Source of the DNA: Ruminococcaceae bacterium BL-4
GTDB lineage: Bacteria > Bacillota > Clostridia > Oscillospirales > Acutalibacteraceae
DNA length: 64,000 bases
Direction: 5' to 3'
Assembly: GCA_902809935.1 (NCBI GenBank)
Contig: LR778134.1
Span: 2,271,858-2,335,857 of the forward strand
This document shows positions 43,149-52,582 of this stretch, piece after piece. A model generated the notes under the pieces. It was not told the origin of the DNA, made no database searches, and was given only the letters and a program-made list of their open reading frames with translations. The stretch's first letter is position 1; each line of letters starts with the position of its first letter. The translations under genes and the position numbers were made by a program.

Positions 43149-43895
43149 TTATTTTTTTTCTTTATTTCTTGGTCTAACTGTTTTCTTTCGTCTTTTGTCG
43201 ATCATTCCATAAAGGCAGTCCAATGCGTCCGATAAGTTTCCAAGAGAATCAATCAGTCCCTCTCGCACCGCATCGGGGCCGTCTAAAATAGTCCCTACGT
43301 CCATAACCAGTTCTTCTGTGTTCATAGAGAGTTCCATAAAACGCTTTTCAGTAATTTTGCTGTTTTCCACCACAAAATGTGTAATTCTCTCCTGCATACG
43401 CTGAAAATATTCCAATGTCTGCGGTACTCCGAGCAATGTGCCATTCATCCGAACCGGATGAATGGTCATGGTAGCGCTTGGTGCAATAAAGCTATGCTTT
43501 GCAGCGACTGCTAAAGGAACCCCGATTGAATGTCCCCCACCAAGTACCAAACTGACTGTTGGCTTTTTCATTCCAGAAACCAATTCAGCTAGTGCAAGCC
43601 CGGCCTCCACATCTCCGCCAACCGTATTGAGAATAATGAGCAGTCCATCTATATCCGGTGCTTCCTCGATTGCGACCAACTGCGGAATCACATGCTCGTA
43701 TTTTGTGGTTTTATTTTGACTTCCTAAGATAAAATGTCCTTCAATCTGACCAATAATGGTCAGGCAATGAATTCGATGCCCCGGTTTTCCCGCCGTAACA
43801 CTTCCGCTTTCGCTGATTTCGTCCCGACGCTCTTCATCTTCTTCTTTTTCTGGAGAATCCGTATCCATTAACGCATAAGGCCGTTTATTTTTCAA
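43149..43895 (-). CDS. tepA: ClpP-fold serine peptidase TepA
   Basis: 248 residues. A charged N-terminus ([17 protein letters not shown]) precedes a ClpP-like domain: [20 protein letters not shown], the nucleophile Ser in [10 protein letters not shown], and TIHPVRMNG, where the His aligns with the catalytic His. Family members are TepA/YmfB-like translocation-enhancing proteins. It has no ATPase partner. Position next to ftsK/uppP fits clostridial order. Confidence 0.88.
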   Translation of the reverse strand: MKNKRPYALMDTDSPEKEEDEERRDEISESGSVTAGKPGHRIHCLTIIGQIEGHFILGSQNKTTKYEHVIPQLVAIEEAPDIDGLLIILNTVGGDVEAGLALAELVSGMKKPTVSLVLGGGHSIGVPLAVAAKHSFIAPSATMTIHPVRMNGTLLGVPQTLEYFQRMQERITHFVVENSKITEKRFMELSMNTEELVMDVGTILDGPDAVREGLIDSLGNLSDALDCLYGMIDKRRKKTVRPRNKEKK

Positions 43896-44056
43896 GACAG
43901 ACTCGCCTCCCAGCTAAATAGTCTGCCCTAAAAAAACCGACCCATTCAAAAAACAAATCATCTTATAGGAATCGCTTTATTATAACATTCCCTCCCGCTC
44001 TGTGCAAGAGAAGGAAAAGAGTTTCCTTTTTTCATTATTTTCTCGGTGTTAATTGA

Positions 44057-44085
44057 TTGACAACTGCATAAATTTATTAGATAAT
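44057..44085 (+). promoter_or_regulatory. Consensus sigma-A promoter upstream of rex
   Basis: Perfect TTGACA (44057-44062), 17-base spacer, GATAAT (44080-44085). It lies 720 bases before rex; either a very long leader or a separate non-coding transcript begins near 44092. Confidence 0.65.
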
Positions 44086-44114
44086 ATTTATTAGATAATT
44101 ATTATAATAAAAGT

Positions 44115-44169
44115 AAAGAAATCTATTCTGTCGAAACACCAAAAGGTGAATATTGCAGAAGATTTCTTT
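44115..44169 (+). ncRNA. Strong hairpin downstream of the orphan promoter (possible ncRNA or leader)
   Basis: AAAGAAATC and GATTTCTTT form the outer stem, continued after a 2-base bulge by TTCTGT/GCAGAA, with an inner CACC-AAAA-GGTG hairpin. The element begins about 20 bases after the predicted start site. The T-run after the stem (TTTCTTTG) is too weak to call a terminator. No known family recognised. Confidence 0.45.
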
Positions 44170-44805
44170 GCAGAAAGGATCATTCTTCATCATCTTATTT
44201 TTGATGACCGGATAATCAGAAAAGCTCAATTTGAATCATGATTTTCCGATCTTCCCAGCAGCACGAAAAGATCACTAAAAAATAAAAATTTTTGCAGCGC
44301 GAATATTCGTCCCTGCCAAAAGGGAAAAACATTTTAGATGCTTTTTTTAATTTTGCCGTTTAGTTTTTCATCTTTGTGATTTTGATTTTTTAAACGATAA
44401 TTATTCCCTAAAATAGAAATTCTCATAGTTGGGCAAAATGACAAGTAGTGTTCCTCCAAAAAAGCATTCCGTGTTTTCTTTTTGCGGCAAAAGGTGTTAA
44501 AAATTAGGGAGATAAATTTTCAAAGGCTCATGAAACCCAGGGTCGAAAATCACTCCAAAGAATGATACTATTCAGCGCTCTTTTCATAAATTAAAAAGGA
44601 GAATAAAATAATCCCAATTTCACTCTTATCATCTTTTGGAGTCAAAACTTTAAAAAAGGTGTTTCTAAGAATTGGAAGAAAATATTGACCGGAGATTTTC
44701 TTTTACATGAAACATTGTTCAAAAAGTACAGAGTTATGCAGAAAAATTCTCCGAAAAAATGCAAGAATGTTCAGCAACGATTGTTGCAAGGAGGAAATAA
44801 AGCTC

Positions 44806-45435
44806 ATGTCGAAACGTGAAAATGTATCAATGTCGGTGATCCGGCGCCTGCCGCGCTATTACCGTTTTCTGCGCCAACTGCAGAAAGAGGGCGCTACCCG
44901 GATTTCTTCGACGGAATTATCAAAACGTCTGGGACTTACTGCCAGTCAGATTCGTCAGGATCTTAACTGCTTCGGTGGATTTGGCCAACAGGGTTATGGA
45001 TATATGGTAGATCAGCTTTGCTCTGAAATTCGCCAGATTTTAGGTCTTGACCACTGCTATAAAGCAGTCCTCTTTGGTGCTGGGAATCTTGGCAGAGCCA
45101 TCGCCAGTCATATGTCTTTTGAGGCGATGGGATTTCAGCTGATCGGGATTTTTGACAATGATCCTCTGAAAACTGGAAAAATTGCCGACGGCCTTCCCAT
45201 TCGCATGACGGAAACTTTTGAAAGTTTTTATCAAAAAGAACACCCCGATGTAGCCGTACTCTGTATTCCCCGTGGTTCTGCCCAGAAAAACGTCGACTAT
45301 CTTTACAAAGTTGGAATCCGCAATTTTTGGAACTTCAGCCATTACGATATTGCAATGCGCTATCCAGATGTTGTGGTAGAAAATGTCCATTTAAACGACA
45401 GTCTCATGACCCTTTGCTATCGAATGTCCAACTAA
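44806..45435 (+). CDS. rex: Redox-sensing transcriptional repressor Rex
   Basis: 209 residues. N-terminal winged helix (ISSTELSKRLGLTASQIRQDLNCFGGFGQQGYGY, a Rex hallmark) followed by the NADH-binding Rossmann fold (VLFGAGNLGRAIASH … FDNDPLKTG). Senses NADH/NAD+ and represses fermentation genes when NAD+ is high. AAGGAGG lies before the ATG at 44806; the longer frame to 44707 lacks a ribosome site. No Rex box is obvious in its own leader. Confidence 0.96.
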   Translation: MSKRENVSMSVIRRLPRYYRFLRQLQKEGATRISSTELSKRLGLTASQIRQDLNCFGGFGQQGYGYMVDQLCSEIRQILGLDHCYKAVLFGAGNLGRAIASHMSFEAMGFQLIGIFDNDPLKTGKIADGLPIRMTETFESFYQKEHPDVAVLCIPRGSAQKNVDYLYKVGIRNFWNFSHYDIAMRYPDVVVENVHLNDSLMTLCYRMSN

Positions 45436-45471
45436 GCCTATCTGATTTTTCATTAAAAAGGAGGAATCTCT

Positions 45472-46020
45472 ATGTATTGGATTATTATTGGTGTTATCAT
45501 TCTGATCCTGATTTTTTGGTTCGCAGGAACATATAACCGCCTCGTAAAATTAAATGTCCGAGTAGACAATGGCTGGAGTCAGGTCGATGTTCAACTAAAA
45601 AAGCGCTTTGACCTGATCCCAAATTTGGTAGAAACCGTAAAAGGCTATGCCACTCACGAAAAAGGAACTTTGGAAGAAGTTGTAAAATGGCGTGCCGCTG
45701 CCGGCAGTGCCAAAAACCCGCAGGAACTGATGGATGCAAATAATCAGCTTTCTCATGCGATTGTTAATTTGTTTGCTACGGCAGAACAATATCCGGATCT
45801 CAAAGCAAATCAAAACTTTCTTTCTCTTCAAAAACAGCTCGAGGATATTGAAAGCAAGATTGCTATTTCCCGTCAATTTTATAATGATACTGTCATGCGC
45901 TATAATGAATTCACCATACAATTCCCCAGCAATTTGATTGCTTCTATCTTCCATTTCCATGCACGGCCGTATTACGAAGTTTCAGACGAAGAGCGCGAAG
46001 CACCGCAGGTGAAATTTTAA
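45472..46020 (+). CDS. lemA: LemA family protein
   Basis: 182 residues. One N-terminal membrane segment (IIIGVIILILIFWFAG) then a helical bundle with NRLVKLNVRVDNGWSQVDVQLKKR as family signature. Membrane-anchored protein of unclear biochemical role, very often encoded next to a DUF2207 or TPM-domain protein, as here. AAGGAGG precedes the ATG. Confidence 0.93.
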   Translation: MYWIIIGVIILILIFWFAGTYNRLVKLNVRVDNGWSQVDVQLKKRFDLIPNLVETVKGYATHEKGTLEEVVKWRAAAGSAKNPQELMDANNQLSHAIVNLFATAEQYPDLKANQNFLSLQKQLEDIESKIAISRQFYNDTVMRYNEFTIQFPSNLIASIFHFHARPYYEVSDEEREAPQVKF

Positions 46021-46021
46021 T

Positions 46022-47989
46022 ATGAAAATGAAAAGAAAATTTTCAAAAATTTCTCTTATGAGTTTTTTACTTTTTAGTTTAGTTTGCTCTGTGTTTTGGG
46101 GCAGCACTATTTCCGCTTCTGCAAGCAGCAGTGGCAGCCAAACCGTTACGCAGATGACGATTAATGCACAGGCACAATCAAATGGAGACCTTCTGGTCTC
46201 AGAAACATGGGCTCTCCATGTAACAGAGCGCAGCAAAGCGTACTCTAATTTTTACCGGACATTCGATATGACCGGCAGCAATGGCATTTCTGCTGATTCG
46301 ATTACGCTAAACAGTGTATTTGATGAAGATAGCGGAATCGAATACAAAAACATTGGTGACATTAATCCTGAAAATGTAACAGGGCCGCAAAACTCCTGCT
46401 ATCTGCACAAATCCGGGAATGAGATTGAAATCGGTTGGTTCGCTCCAAAATTCATTTCTGGTAACCGTACCTTCACATTTTCTTATACGATTCACAATGT
46501 CATGAACGTTTATCAGGATGTTGGAGAAATTTTTGACACGTTTGTACCGGATAAGTTTTCGTTTCCAATCACTAAACTGACCGGAACCATTCGGCTTCCT
46601 CAGGCAGTTTCTGATCCAAATACCCAGGTCCGCGCATGGCTTCACAGCACTGCCTCCGGTTCTTGGAAAGTCCTTCCGGACGGCACCGGAATCACATTTT
46701 CTCTGGAAAATATTCCAAAAGAAACGATGGTCGCCGTACGAATGCTTGCATCTGCAGCCCTGTTTTCAGAATCGCCAAAACAAATAAATGAGGCAAAAGG
46801 ATCTGAAATTGCAGCAGAGGAACAAGCTTTAGTTGACAAAGCAATTGCCCATCAAGAGACGCAAAAGCGGCTCGGATATATTGACGCGATTGGTGGTATT
46901 TTGTTTTTAGTACTGGCAATCTTTTTGACGATTTATATTCGTAAAAAATACTTTAAGCCTTATCAACTCAATTCTCCGGAATATTACCGAGAGATTCCAA
47001 AAGAAGCTTCTCCTGGTGGAATTGCCAAGCTGTTCTACTATTATGACGGTGGTGTAGATCTGACACAGGAGCAAAAAGGCAGAGTTTACAGTGCTACTCT
47101 CCTGAGTCTTGCACGTAAAGGTTATGTTAACCTTATTCCGGATCAAAACGAGAAGGAATTTCGTATTTCAATTACGGACGATAAAGCTCACGAAGACCTA
47201 ACCCAAAGCGAAGCTATTTTTCAACAATTATTTAGCAATGTGGCAGAGCATTATAATGGTTCTTTTTCCATGAGGGACTTTAAACAGTATGCTAAAAAGC
47301 AATATGTCTCTGTTGATTCTTTGATTTCTAGATTTTGGGTAACAGCAGAGCGCGAACACACTGAAGCTGGTTGGTATGAGAAACGGCCAAAAGCGGTCAA
47401 AGCTTTTATAGCGGTCGCCTCTATGGTTGCTGTCTTGGGCATTGTTTTCTTTGTAGCTCTTTTGGCTATTGCCAATTTGACGATGATCTATCTCCCGCTG
47501 GGCATGCTGATTGGCGGAATCATTCTCGCTGTCAGTTGCTCCTCTAAAAAGCCGAGGCTTACCAAAACAGGCCAAACAGAATGGGATCAATGGCATGGAC
47601 TTAAAAAATACATGCTTGATTTTTCGAATCTCAAGGAATATGAAGTTCCGCAGTTGGCACTTTGGGAAGAATATCTTGTTTATGCCACTATGATGGGAAT
47701 TTCTAAAAAAGTGGCAAAACAACTCAAAATGGTTTATCCTCAGCTCAATACGGTTGATTATCAAAGTGGATATTGGATGTACACCTATTTCTGGTATGGA
47801 AATTTCTATCATTACAATTACGATTTTGGAGAACAGTTCTCCAGTTCGATGAATCAAATCACACAGGCTGCAACCCGTCTTGCACATCCCCCTATCAGTT
47901 CTTCTACCGGCTCTGGTTTTGGCGGCGGAAGTTCCTTTGGTGGTTTTGGCGGCGGCGGTTTTGGCGGCGGTGGCGGCGGCTGCCGATAA
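46022..47989 (+). CDS. DUF2207 membrane protein with Gly-rich tail (YciQ-like)
   Basis: 655 residues. Signal peptide (SLMSFLLFSLVCSVFWGSTISASA), an extracellular beta-rich DUF2207 domain (about 40-250), a membrane segment about 290-310, a cytoplasmic region, a second pair of membrane segments about 465-500, and a C-terminal Gly/Ser-rich tail (GGGSSFGGFGGGGFGGGG) ending CR. Starts one base after the lemA stop, so the two form one operon. Known pair of unknown function. Confidence 0.9.
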   Translation: MKMKRKFSKISLMSFLLFSLVCSVFWGSTISASASSSGSQTVTQMTINAQAQSNGDLLVSETWALHVTERSKAYSNFYRTFDMTGSNGISADSITLNSVFDEDSGIEYKNIGDINPENVTGPQNSCYLHKSGNEIEIGWFAPKFISGNRTFTFSYTIHNVMNVYQDVGEIFDTFVPDKFSFPITKLTGTIRLPQAVSDPNTQVRAWLHSTASGSWKVLPDGTGITFSLENIPKETMVAVRMLASAALFSESPKQINEAKGSEIAAEEQALVDKAIAHQETQKRLGYIDAIGGILFLVLAIFLTIYIRKKYFKPYQLNSPEYYREIPKEASPGGIAKLFYYYDGGVDLTQEQKGRVYSATLLSLARKGYVNLIPDQNEKEFRISITDDKAHEDLTQSEAIFQQLFSNVAEHYNGSFSMRDFKQYAKKQYVSVDSLISRFWVTAEREHTEAGWYEKRPKAVKAFIAVASMVAVLGIVFFVALLAIANLTMIYLPLGMLIGGIILAVSCSSKKPRLTKTGQTEWDQWHGLKKYMLDFSNLKEYEVPQLALWEEYLVYATMMGISKKVAKQLKMVYPQLNTVDYQSGYWMYTYFWYGNFYHYNYDFGEQFSSSMNQITQAATRLAHPPISSSTGSGFGGGSSFGGFGGGGFGGGGGGCR

Positions 47990-48010
47990 TTATTCATTCG
48001 TAAAAACAAC

Positions 48011-48050
48011 AATGGGCAGGAATTCTAATTCTTTAGGATTCCTGCCCATT
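48011..48050 (+). terminator. Terminator after the lemA-DUF2207 operon
   Basis: AATGGGCAGGAAT and ATTCCTGCCCATT form a 13-bp stem with T-rich sequence beyond. Confidence 0.85.
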
Positions 48051-48084
48051 TGATATTTTTCTAATAAAAAACTTTCATTGATTT

Positions 48085-48123
48085 TAAAAAAGCCGCCTGA
48101 AAGGTTTCAGTCTTTCAGACGGT
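48085..48123 (-). terminator. Terminator after pyrG
   Basis: On the minus strand ACCGTCTGAAAG pairs (one G-U) with CTTTCAGGCGGC and runs into TTTTTT, about ten bases past the pyrG stop. Confidence 0.85.
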
Positions 48124-48132
48124 CTTTTTATT

Positions 48133-49752
48133 TTATTTTTTAGCAGCCCTATGATGTTCTTTTGCTGCTTTAATCAAGCCTTGGAATAACGGATGCGGAC
48201 GATTTGGACGAGATTTAAACTCAGGGTGGAACTGCGCTCCAATATAATAAGGATGCTGATCTCTAGGCAACTCCATCATTTCTACGATATGATTGTCAGG
48301 GCTTCTTCCACAAAGAATCATGCCATGCTTTTCCATATCTTCACGATAGTCATTGTTGACCTCATAACGATGACGATGGCGTTCAGAAATTAAAGACTGT
48401 CCGTCATAAAGCTCACTTGCCATCGTACCCGGCAAAAGCTTACAGGGATATTTTCCGAGGCGCATGGTTCCGCCAAGCTGAACAACATCTTTCTGTTCCG
48501 GCATCAGGTCAATAACATGATTGGTGCTCTGCGGATCGAATTCGGCAGAATTGGCATCAGAAAGCCCCATGACATGGCGTGCGTACTCGATGATTGCCAA
48601 CTGCATTCCAAGGCAGATTCCGAGGAACGGCACTTTATTCTCACGCGCATATTGAATTGCAATAATCATACCCTCAATTCCGCGCTGTCCGAAGCCACCG
48701 GGAATTAAAAGTCCATCCATACTCTTTAATACCTGTGCAACGTTCTCCTCTGTAATGGTCTCAGAATCGATCCAATTAATATTGACCTTTACTTTATTTC
48801 CGAAGCCGCCGTGTGCCAACGATTCGGCCACACTCAAATAAGCATCATGCAGTCCTACATATTTGCCTACCAGTGCAATATTAACACTCTCTTTAAGAGA
48901 CGTCACCGTATCAACCATGGAAATCCAATCGGCCAGTTCCGGTCCATGAGTATCTAAGCTAAAGCGTTTGCAGACAATATCGTCCAGCTTTTCTTCATGG
49001 AGCGCCAGCGGCACCTGATAAAGGCTTGGAAGATCCAAATTCTCGATCACGCATTCTTTCTGCACATTGCAGAACAGAGCAATCTTATCTTTGACTTCCT
49101 GCTCAATTTTGCGGTCAGAACGCAGAACAATAATATCCGGCTGAATTCCGATCGACAGAAGCTCTTTTACACTGTGCTGGGTCGGTTTGGACTTATGCTC
49201 GTCCGAACAGGCAAGATATGGCACCAGCGTAACATGAATAAACAGGCAGTTCTGACGGCCTACTTCCGTTGCAAATTGACGAATTGCCTCCAAAAAAGGC
49301 TGACTTTCAATATCGCCAACCGTACCGCCGACTTCGATAATCGCAACATCTACATTTTCTTTGCCGGCTGAAATTCTCGCCTTAATTTCATTAGTGATAT
49401 GCGGGATCACCTGAACTGTGCCGCCGCCGTAATCACCGTTTCGTTCATTCTGGATTACATTCCAATAAACCCGTCCGGAAGTCACATTGCTGTTCTGGCT
49501 CAGATTTTCATCGATAAAACGTTCATAATGTCCCAAATCCAAGTCAGTTTCAGCGCCGTCATCCGTTACAAAGACTTCTCCATGCTGAAAAGGATTCATC
49601 GTCCCGGGATCGACATTGAGATAAGGATCGAATTTCTGCATCGTAACCCGCAGACCTCGTGCCTTTAACAGGCGCCCTAAAGACGCCGCCGTGATGCCTT
49701 TTCCCAACCCGGACACCACACCGCCAGTGACAAAAATGAATTTTGCAGCCAT
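48133..49752 (-). CDS. pyrG: CTP synthase
   Basis: 539 residues, standard size. N-terminal synthetase with the P-loop-like [21 protein letters not shown] and [33 protein letters not shown]-terminal glutaminase with the Cys nucleophile in [12 protein letters not shown] and the His/Glu of HPEFKSRP. Makes CTP from UTP and glutamine. SD AGGGA before the ATG. Single gene between terminators. Confidence 0.97.
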   Translation of the reverse strand: MAAKFIFVTGGVVSGLGKGITAASLGRLLKARGLRVTMQKFDPYLNVDPGTMNPFQHGEVFVTDDGAETDLDLGHYERFIDENLSQNSNVTSGRVYWNVIQNERNGDYGGGTVQVIPHITNEIKARISAGKENVDVAIIEVGGTVGDIESQPFLEAIRQFATEVGRQNCLFIHVTLVPYLACSDEHKSKPTQHSVKELLSIGIQPDIIVLRSDRKIEQEVKDKIALFCNVQKECVIENLDLPSLYQVPLALHEEKLDDIVCKRFSLDTHGPELADWISMVDTVTSLKESVNIALVGKYVGLHDAYLSVAESLAHGGFGNKVKVNINWIDSETITEENVAQVLKSMDGLLIPGGFGQRGIEGMIIAIQYARENKVPFLGICLGMQLAIIEYARHVMGLSDANSAEFDPQSTNHVIDLMPEQKDVVQLGGTMRLGKYPCKLLPGTMASELYDGQSLISERHRHRYEVNNDYREDMEKHGMILCGRSPDNHIVEMMELPRDQHPYYIGAQFHPEFKSRPNRPHPLFQGLIKAAKEHHRAAKK

Positions 49753-49880
49753 GATTTCCCTCCATCTGAATCCATTGGTTTTTTAAAACAATTAAAGTTA
49801 TTATATCTCCCAACCAATGCTCTTGTCAATGTAAAGGACTGACTTTTCGACAAAAATATCATTTTCTAATAATCGAAAGT

Positions 49881-50762
49881 TTATCCCTCATATTGTTCTA
49901 CAGTGGCTTTTTGAATCACAACATCTGTCTTTGGCTTATTTGTGTTACTATCTACTTCTACCTGCGCAATTGCATCTACGACATCCATTCCCTCAAATAC
50001 CTGTCCAAAAACAGTATGCCCACGTTTTGGGGTAAAAGCATTATAAGCGCCGTCCAAAAAAGGATTTCCGCCCTGTTTCTCATAAAGTTTTTTATAAGTG
50101 TCGGTTAAAGAATCCGTATTTAAAATGGTATACTTCTCTGTCGCTGCAATCTGCGGCCATTTAGATTGATCATACGTTTTCAGTTGGCTGTAAAGGTTCT
50201 CGTATTGGCTCCACATACTGGAATTTACAGGGCCTGCCTGATTGATGAAAAATTGGCTTCCGTTTGTATTGGCCCCACTATTGGCCATCGCTAGGCTGCC
50301 GCGCAAGTTAACAAGGTTTGCACTAAACTCATCTTCAAAAGTTCCGCCCCAGAGACTTTCCCCTCCGGTACCGTTTCCTTTTGGGTCTCCTCCCTGAATC
50401 ATAAAGTCCTTCATGACACGGTGAAAAGTAAGTCCGTTATAATATCCTTTTTGAATTAGTCCTACAAAATTTTCAACCGTTTTTGGAGCTTCCCGAGGAA
50501 ACAACCGAATTTTTATGGTTCCATAATTTGTTTGCAGAACCGCGATCTGCTCCTCTTTTTGAGGAAGCTGCAACTGATCTCCAAGCTGCAGACTGCTAGT
50601 TGACGAGTCCTGGCTTGCCATTGACTGCGTCTTTTCAGATGCTGCTTCTGAAGAAGGCTGTGAAGATACCTCAGAAGAATTTCCAGATGAAGAACCACAG
50701 CTGGTCATAGAAAAACCGATCATTAAAGATAAAAGAATTGGAATGGATTTAACAAGTCGCAT
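49881..50762 (-). CDS. Cyclophilin-type peptidyl-prolyl isomerase lipoprotein
   Basis: 293 residues. Lipobox MIGFSMTSC (Cys22), Ser/Gln-rich linker, then a cyclophilin domain: VGLIQKGYYNGLTFHRVMKDFMIQGGDPKGNGTGGESLWG, SLAMANSGANTNGSQFFI and GHTVFGQVFEGMDVVDAIAQV. An insertion of about 60 residues (PVNSSMWSQYENLYSQLK…) interrupts the domain. Likely folds exported proteins on the outer membrane face. Confidence 0.92.
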   Translation of the reverse strand: MRLVKSIPILLSLMIGFSMTSCGSSSGNSSEVSSQPSSEAASEKTQSMASQDSSTSSLQLGDQLQLPQKEEQIAVLQTNYGTIKIRLFPREAPKTVENFVGLIQKGYYNGLTFHRVMKDFMIQGGDPKGNGTGGESLWGGTFEDEFSANLVNLRGSLAMANSGANTNGSQFFINQAGPVNSSMWSQYENLYSQLKTYDQSKWPQIAATEKYTILNTDSLTDTYKKLYEKQGGNPFLDGAYNAFTPKRGHTVFGQVFEGMDVVDAIAQVEVDSNTNKPKTDVVIQKATVEQYEG

Positions 50763-50865
50763 GTAAGAACCTCCTGATCATTCATTTTCTAAAAAATCAT
50801 TGTGAATACCCCCTTCTTTCTCCGCATATTTATGAAACGGCAGTAAAAAAGGAGGTAGTCAAAGA

Positions 50866-51840
50866 ATGCTTGGATTTGAGCCGGAAGGACGGTTGATCAA
50901 CTGCATCGAAAATCGTGCAGCACTCAACAGTCCGGCATCTCTTAAAGAAGCTATGAGGGAAGGAAAAATTCTGGAGGGACGCGCATTAGTCTGCACCTCT
51001 GATCACGATCTGATCGTCGATCTGGGATGTATGCGCGGCATTATTCCGCGGGAAGAGGGCGCCATAGGAATTCGCGAGGGCAAAATCCGTGATATTGCAA
51101 TTTTATCCCGGGTAAACCGTCCTGTCTCTTTCATTGTAACCGATATTGAAGAAAACGAAAATGGACAGCGTGCAATTCTTTCCAGAAGAAAAGCACAAAA
51201 CGTTTGCATGGAATCCTATCTCAGCAAGCTTAATCCTGGAGATATCATCGATACACGGGTTACTCATCTGGAACCTTTCGGCGCTTTTTTAGACGTCGGC
51301 TGCGGAATTTCCGCCCTAATGCCGATTGATTGTATCAGCATTTCCCGAATTAATCATCCTCGAGAACGTTTTAGCGTCGGAATGGATCTAAAAGCCGTCG
51401 TCAAAAGCATTGAAAACGGCCGCATCACGCTGACTGAAAAAGAACTGCTCGGAACATGGGAAGAAAATGCCGCTCGTTTTTCACCCGGTCAAACCGTTGC
51501 AGGTGTGATCCGCAGTGTAGAGCCTTATGGGATTTTTGTAGAACTAACCCCAAATTTAGCCGGACTTGCCGAAAGCCGTCCGAATATTCTGCCGGGACAG
51601 CAGGCAAGTGTTTACATCAAAAATATTCTTCCATCCCGCATGAAAGTAAAGCTTGTTATCATTGACGCTTTTGATCAGGAATGGGCGCCGAAACCACCAG
51701 AATACTTTTTCAGCGGCAGTCACATGGATCGATTTACCTACTCTCCATCCGATTGTCCGAAACAAATTGAAACAATTTTTTCGCCTGAACAAAATGATTT
51801 TTCTATTTCCAAGCCGGAAAACACACCGAATCCACCTTAA
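50866..51840 (+). CDS. S1 RNA-binding domain protein
   Basis: 324 residues with three S1-like beta-barrel segments (about 33-100, 108-175, 190-255) — seen as GRALVCTSDHDLIVDLGCMRGIIPREE, GDIIDTRVTHLEPFGAFLDVGCGISALMPIDCIS and GQTVAGVIRSVEPYGIFVELTPNLAGLAES. Shorter than ribosomal protein S1. It may bind structured or stalled mRNA; role not established. AAAGGAGGTAG before the ATG. Faces the cyclophilin gene divergently. Confidence 0.87.
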   Translation: MLGFEPEGRLINCIENRAALNSPASLKEAMREGKILEGRALVCTSDHDLIVDLGCMRGIIPREEGAIGIREGKIRDIAILSRVNRPVSFIVTDIEENENGQRAILSRRKAQNVCMESYLSKLNPGDIIDTRVTHLEPFGAFLDVGCGISALMPIDCISISRINHPRERFSVGMDLKAVVKSIENGRITLTEKELLGTWEENAARFSPGQTVAGVIRSVEPYGIFVELTPNLAGLAESRPNILPGQQASVYIKNILPSRMKVKLVIIDAFDQEWAPKPPEYFFSGSHMDRFTYSPSDCPKQIETIFSPEQNDFSISKPENTPNPP

Positions 51841-51849
51841 AATAATTGC

Positions 51850-51882
51850 TGGGCACTCCGTCTTCATCAGCGGGGCGCCCTT
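51850..51882 (+). terminator. Terminator after the S1-domain gene
   Basis: GGGCACTCCG pairs imperfectly (G-U and mismatches) with CGGGGCGCCC, followed by TTCTTTT. Confidence 0.6.
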
Positions 51883-51885
51883 CTT

Positions 51886-52545
51886 TTATGATTCTTTTTT
51901 GAGCTTTTCCAATTCAGATTCAATTCCTCTTGAAAAAGCATCATTCTGTTTCTGCTTTTCCTCTTCATTCACATAGAGAAACGGCGGATAAAAAGCACTC
52001 TGCCGCTGATCCTGTAAAAACTTTACAGCGGCTTCCAGTCCGGCCTCGTGATGAAGAATTTGAGACAGCCGAACAGCAGCCTCTCCGCTATAAGGCATCA
52101 GTGCATAAGCCTGTTTCTGATGCATTAAAGCCGAAACATAGCAGGATCGCTGAGCTTCTGCTGTTGCCATTGCCATTAAAACTTCTCCGCGGCGCAAATC
52201 TGCTCTTCTCTTCCGGATTCCGTCCTGGATCAAAATTTCTTCATTTCCGGTGTCCCAATTAGAAGGTGTATTGAGAAATTCCTTTGCACAACGAATTACG
52301 CCATCTTCATACCCTTCCCCTAACATACTGTATGCCATTACGGAAAGATATTCCGAAAGGGAAGAATGAGAGGAAGAACACAGCTCTATAACCTTTTGAT
52401 AAATCTCTTTCTGTGTACGAAATCCGGCAATCATCTGATCTGCCTTGCTATCCATTAATGGATTATGAGAAATATAAACTCCCGCACGTGCTAAAAGTGC
52501 TGCCGCAAAATTTTCGTTCTCTGTTATTTTTTGATGCAATTCCAT
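51886..52545 (-). CDS. Hypothetical helical-repeat (TPR-like) protein
   Basis: 219 residues, entirely predicted helical with no enzymatic motif (LLARAGVYISHNPLMDS … YQKVIELCSS … ALMHQKQAYALMPYSGEAAVRLSQIL), like a tetratricopeptide-type scaffold. Not recognised. AAAAGGAG places the start at 52545. Same direction as, and just downstream of, mcsA-mcsB, so it may be part of that operon. Confidence 0.65.
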   Translation of the reverse strand: MELHQKITENENFAAALLARAGVYISHNPLMDSKADQMIAGFRTQKEIYQKVIELCSSSHSSLSEYLSVMAYSMLGEGYEDGVIRCAKEFLNTPSNWDTGNEEILIQDGIRKRRADLRRGEVLMAMATAEAQRSCYVSALMHQKQAYALMPYSGEAAVRLSQILHHEAGLEAAVKFLQDQRQSAFYPPFLYVNEEEKQKQNDAFSRGIESELEKLKKES

Positions 52546-52582
52546 GAAAAACACTCCTTTTCATGACAAATAAATAACTTTT

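Larger units (their letters stand above)
43896..44805. other. 910-base non-coding, AT-rich stretch between tepA and rex
   Basis: No convincing coding region on either strand; short frames lack ribosome sites. The stretch holds one consensus sigma-A promoter (44057-44085), one strong hairpin (44115-44169), smaller palindromes (CGAATATTCG near 44303; TCCC…GGGA near 44315-44330), and an SD-like AAAAAGGAGAATAAA at 44595 that is not followed by ATG. The rex leader could begin anywhere within it. Confidence 0.55.

Noticed and set aside
44596..44700. SD-like AAAAAGGAGAATAAA before rex, possible small gene
   Set aside because: No ATG, GTG or TTG at the right distance; frames stop quickly.
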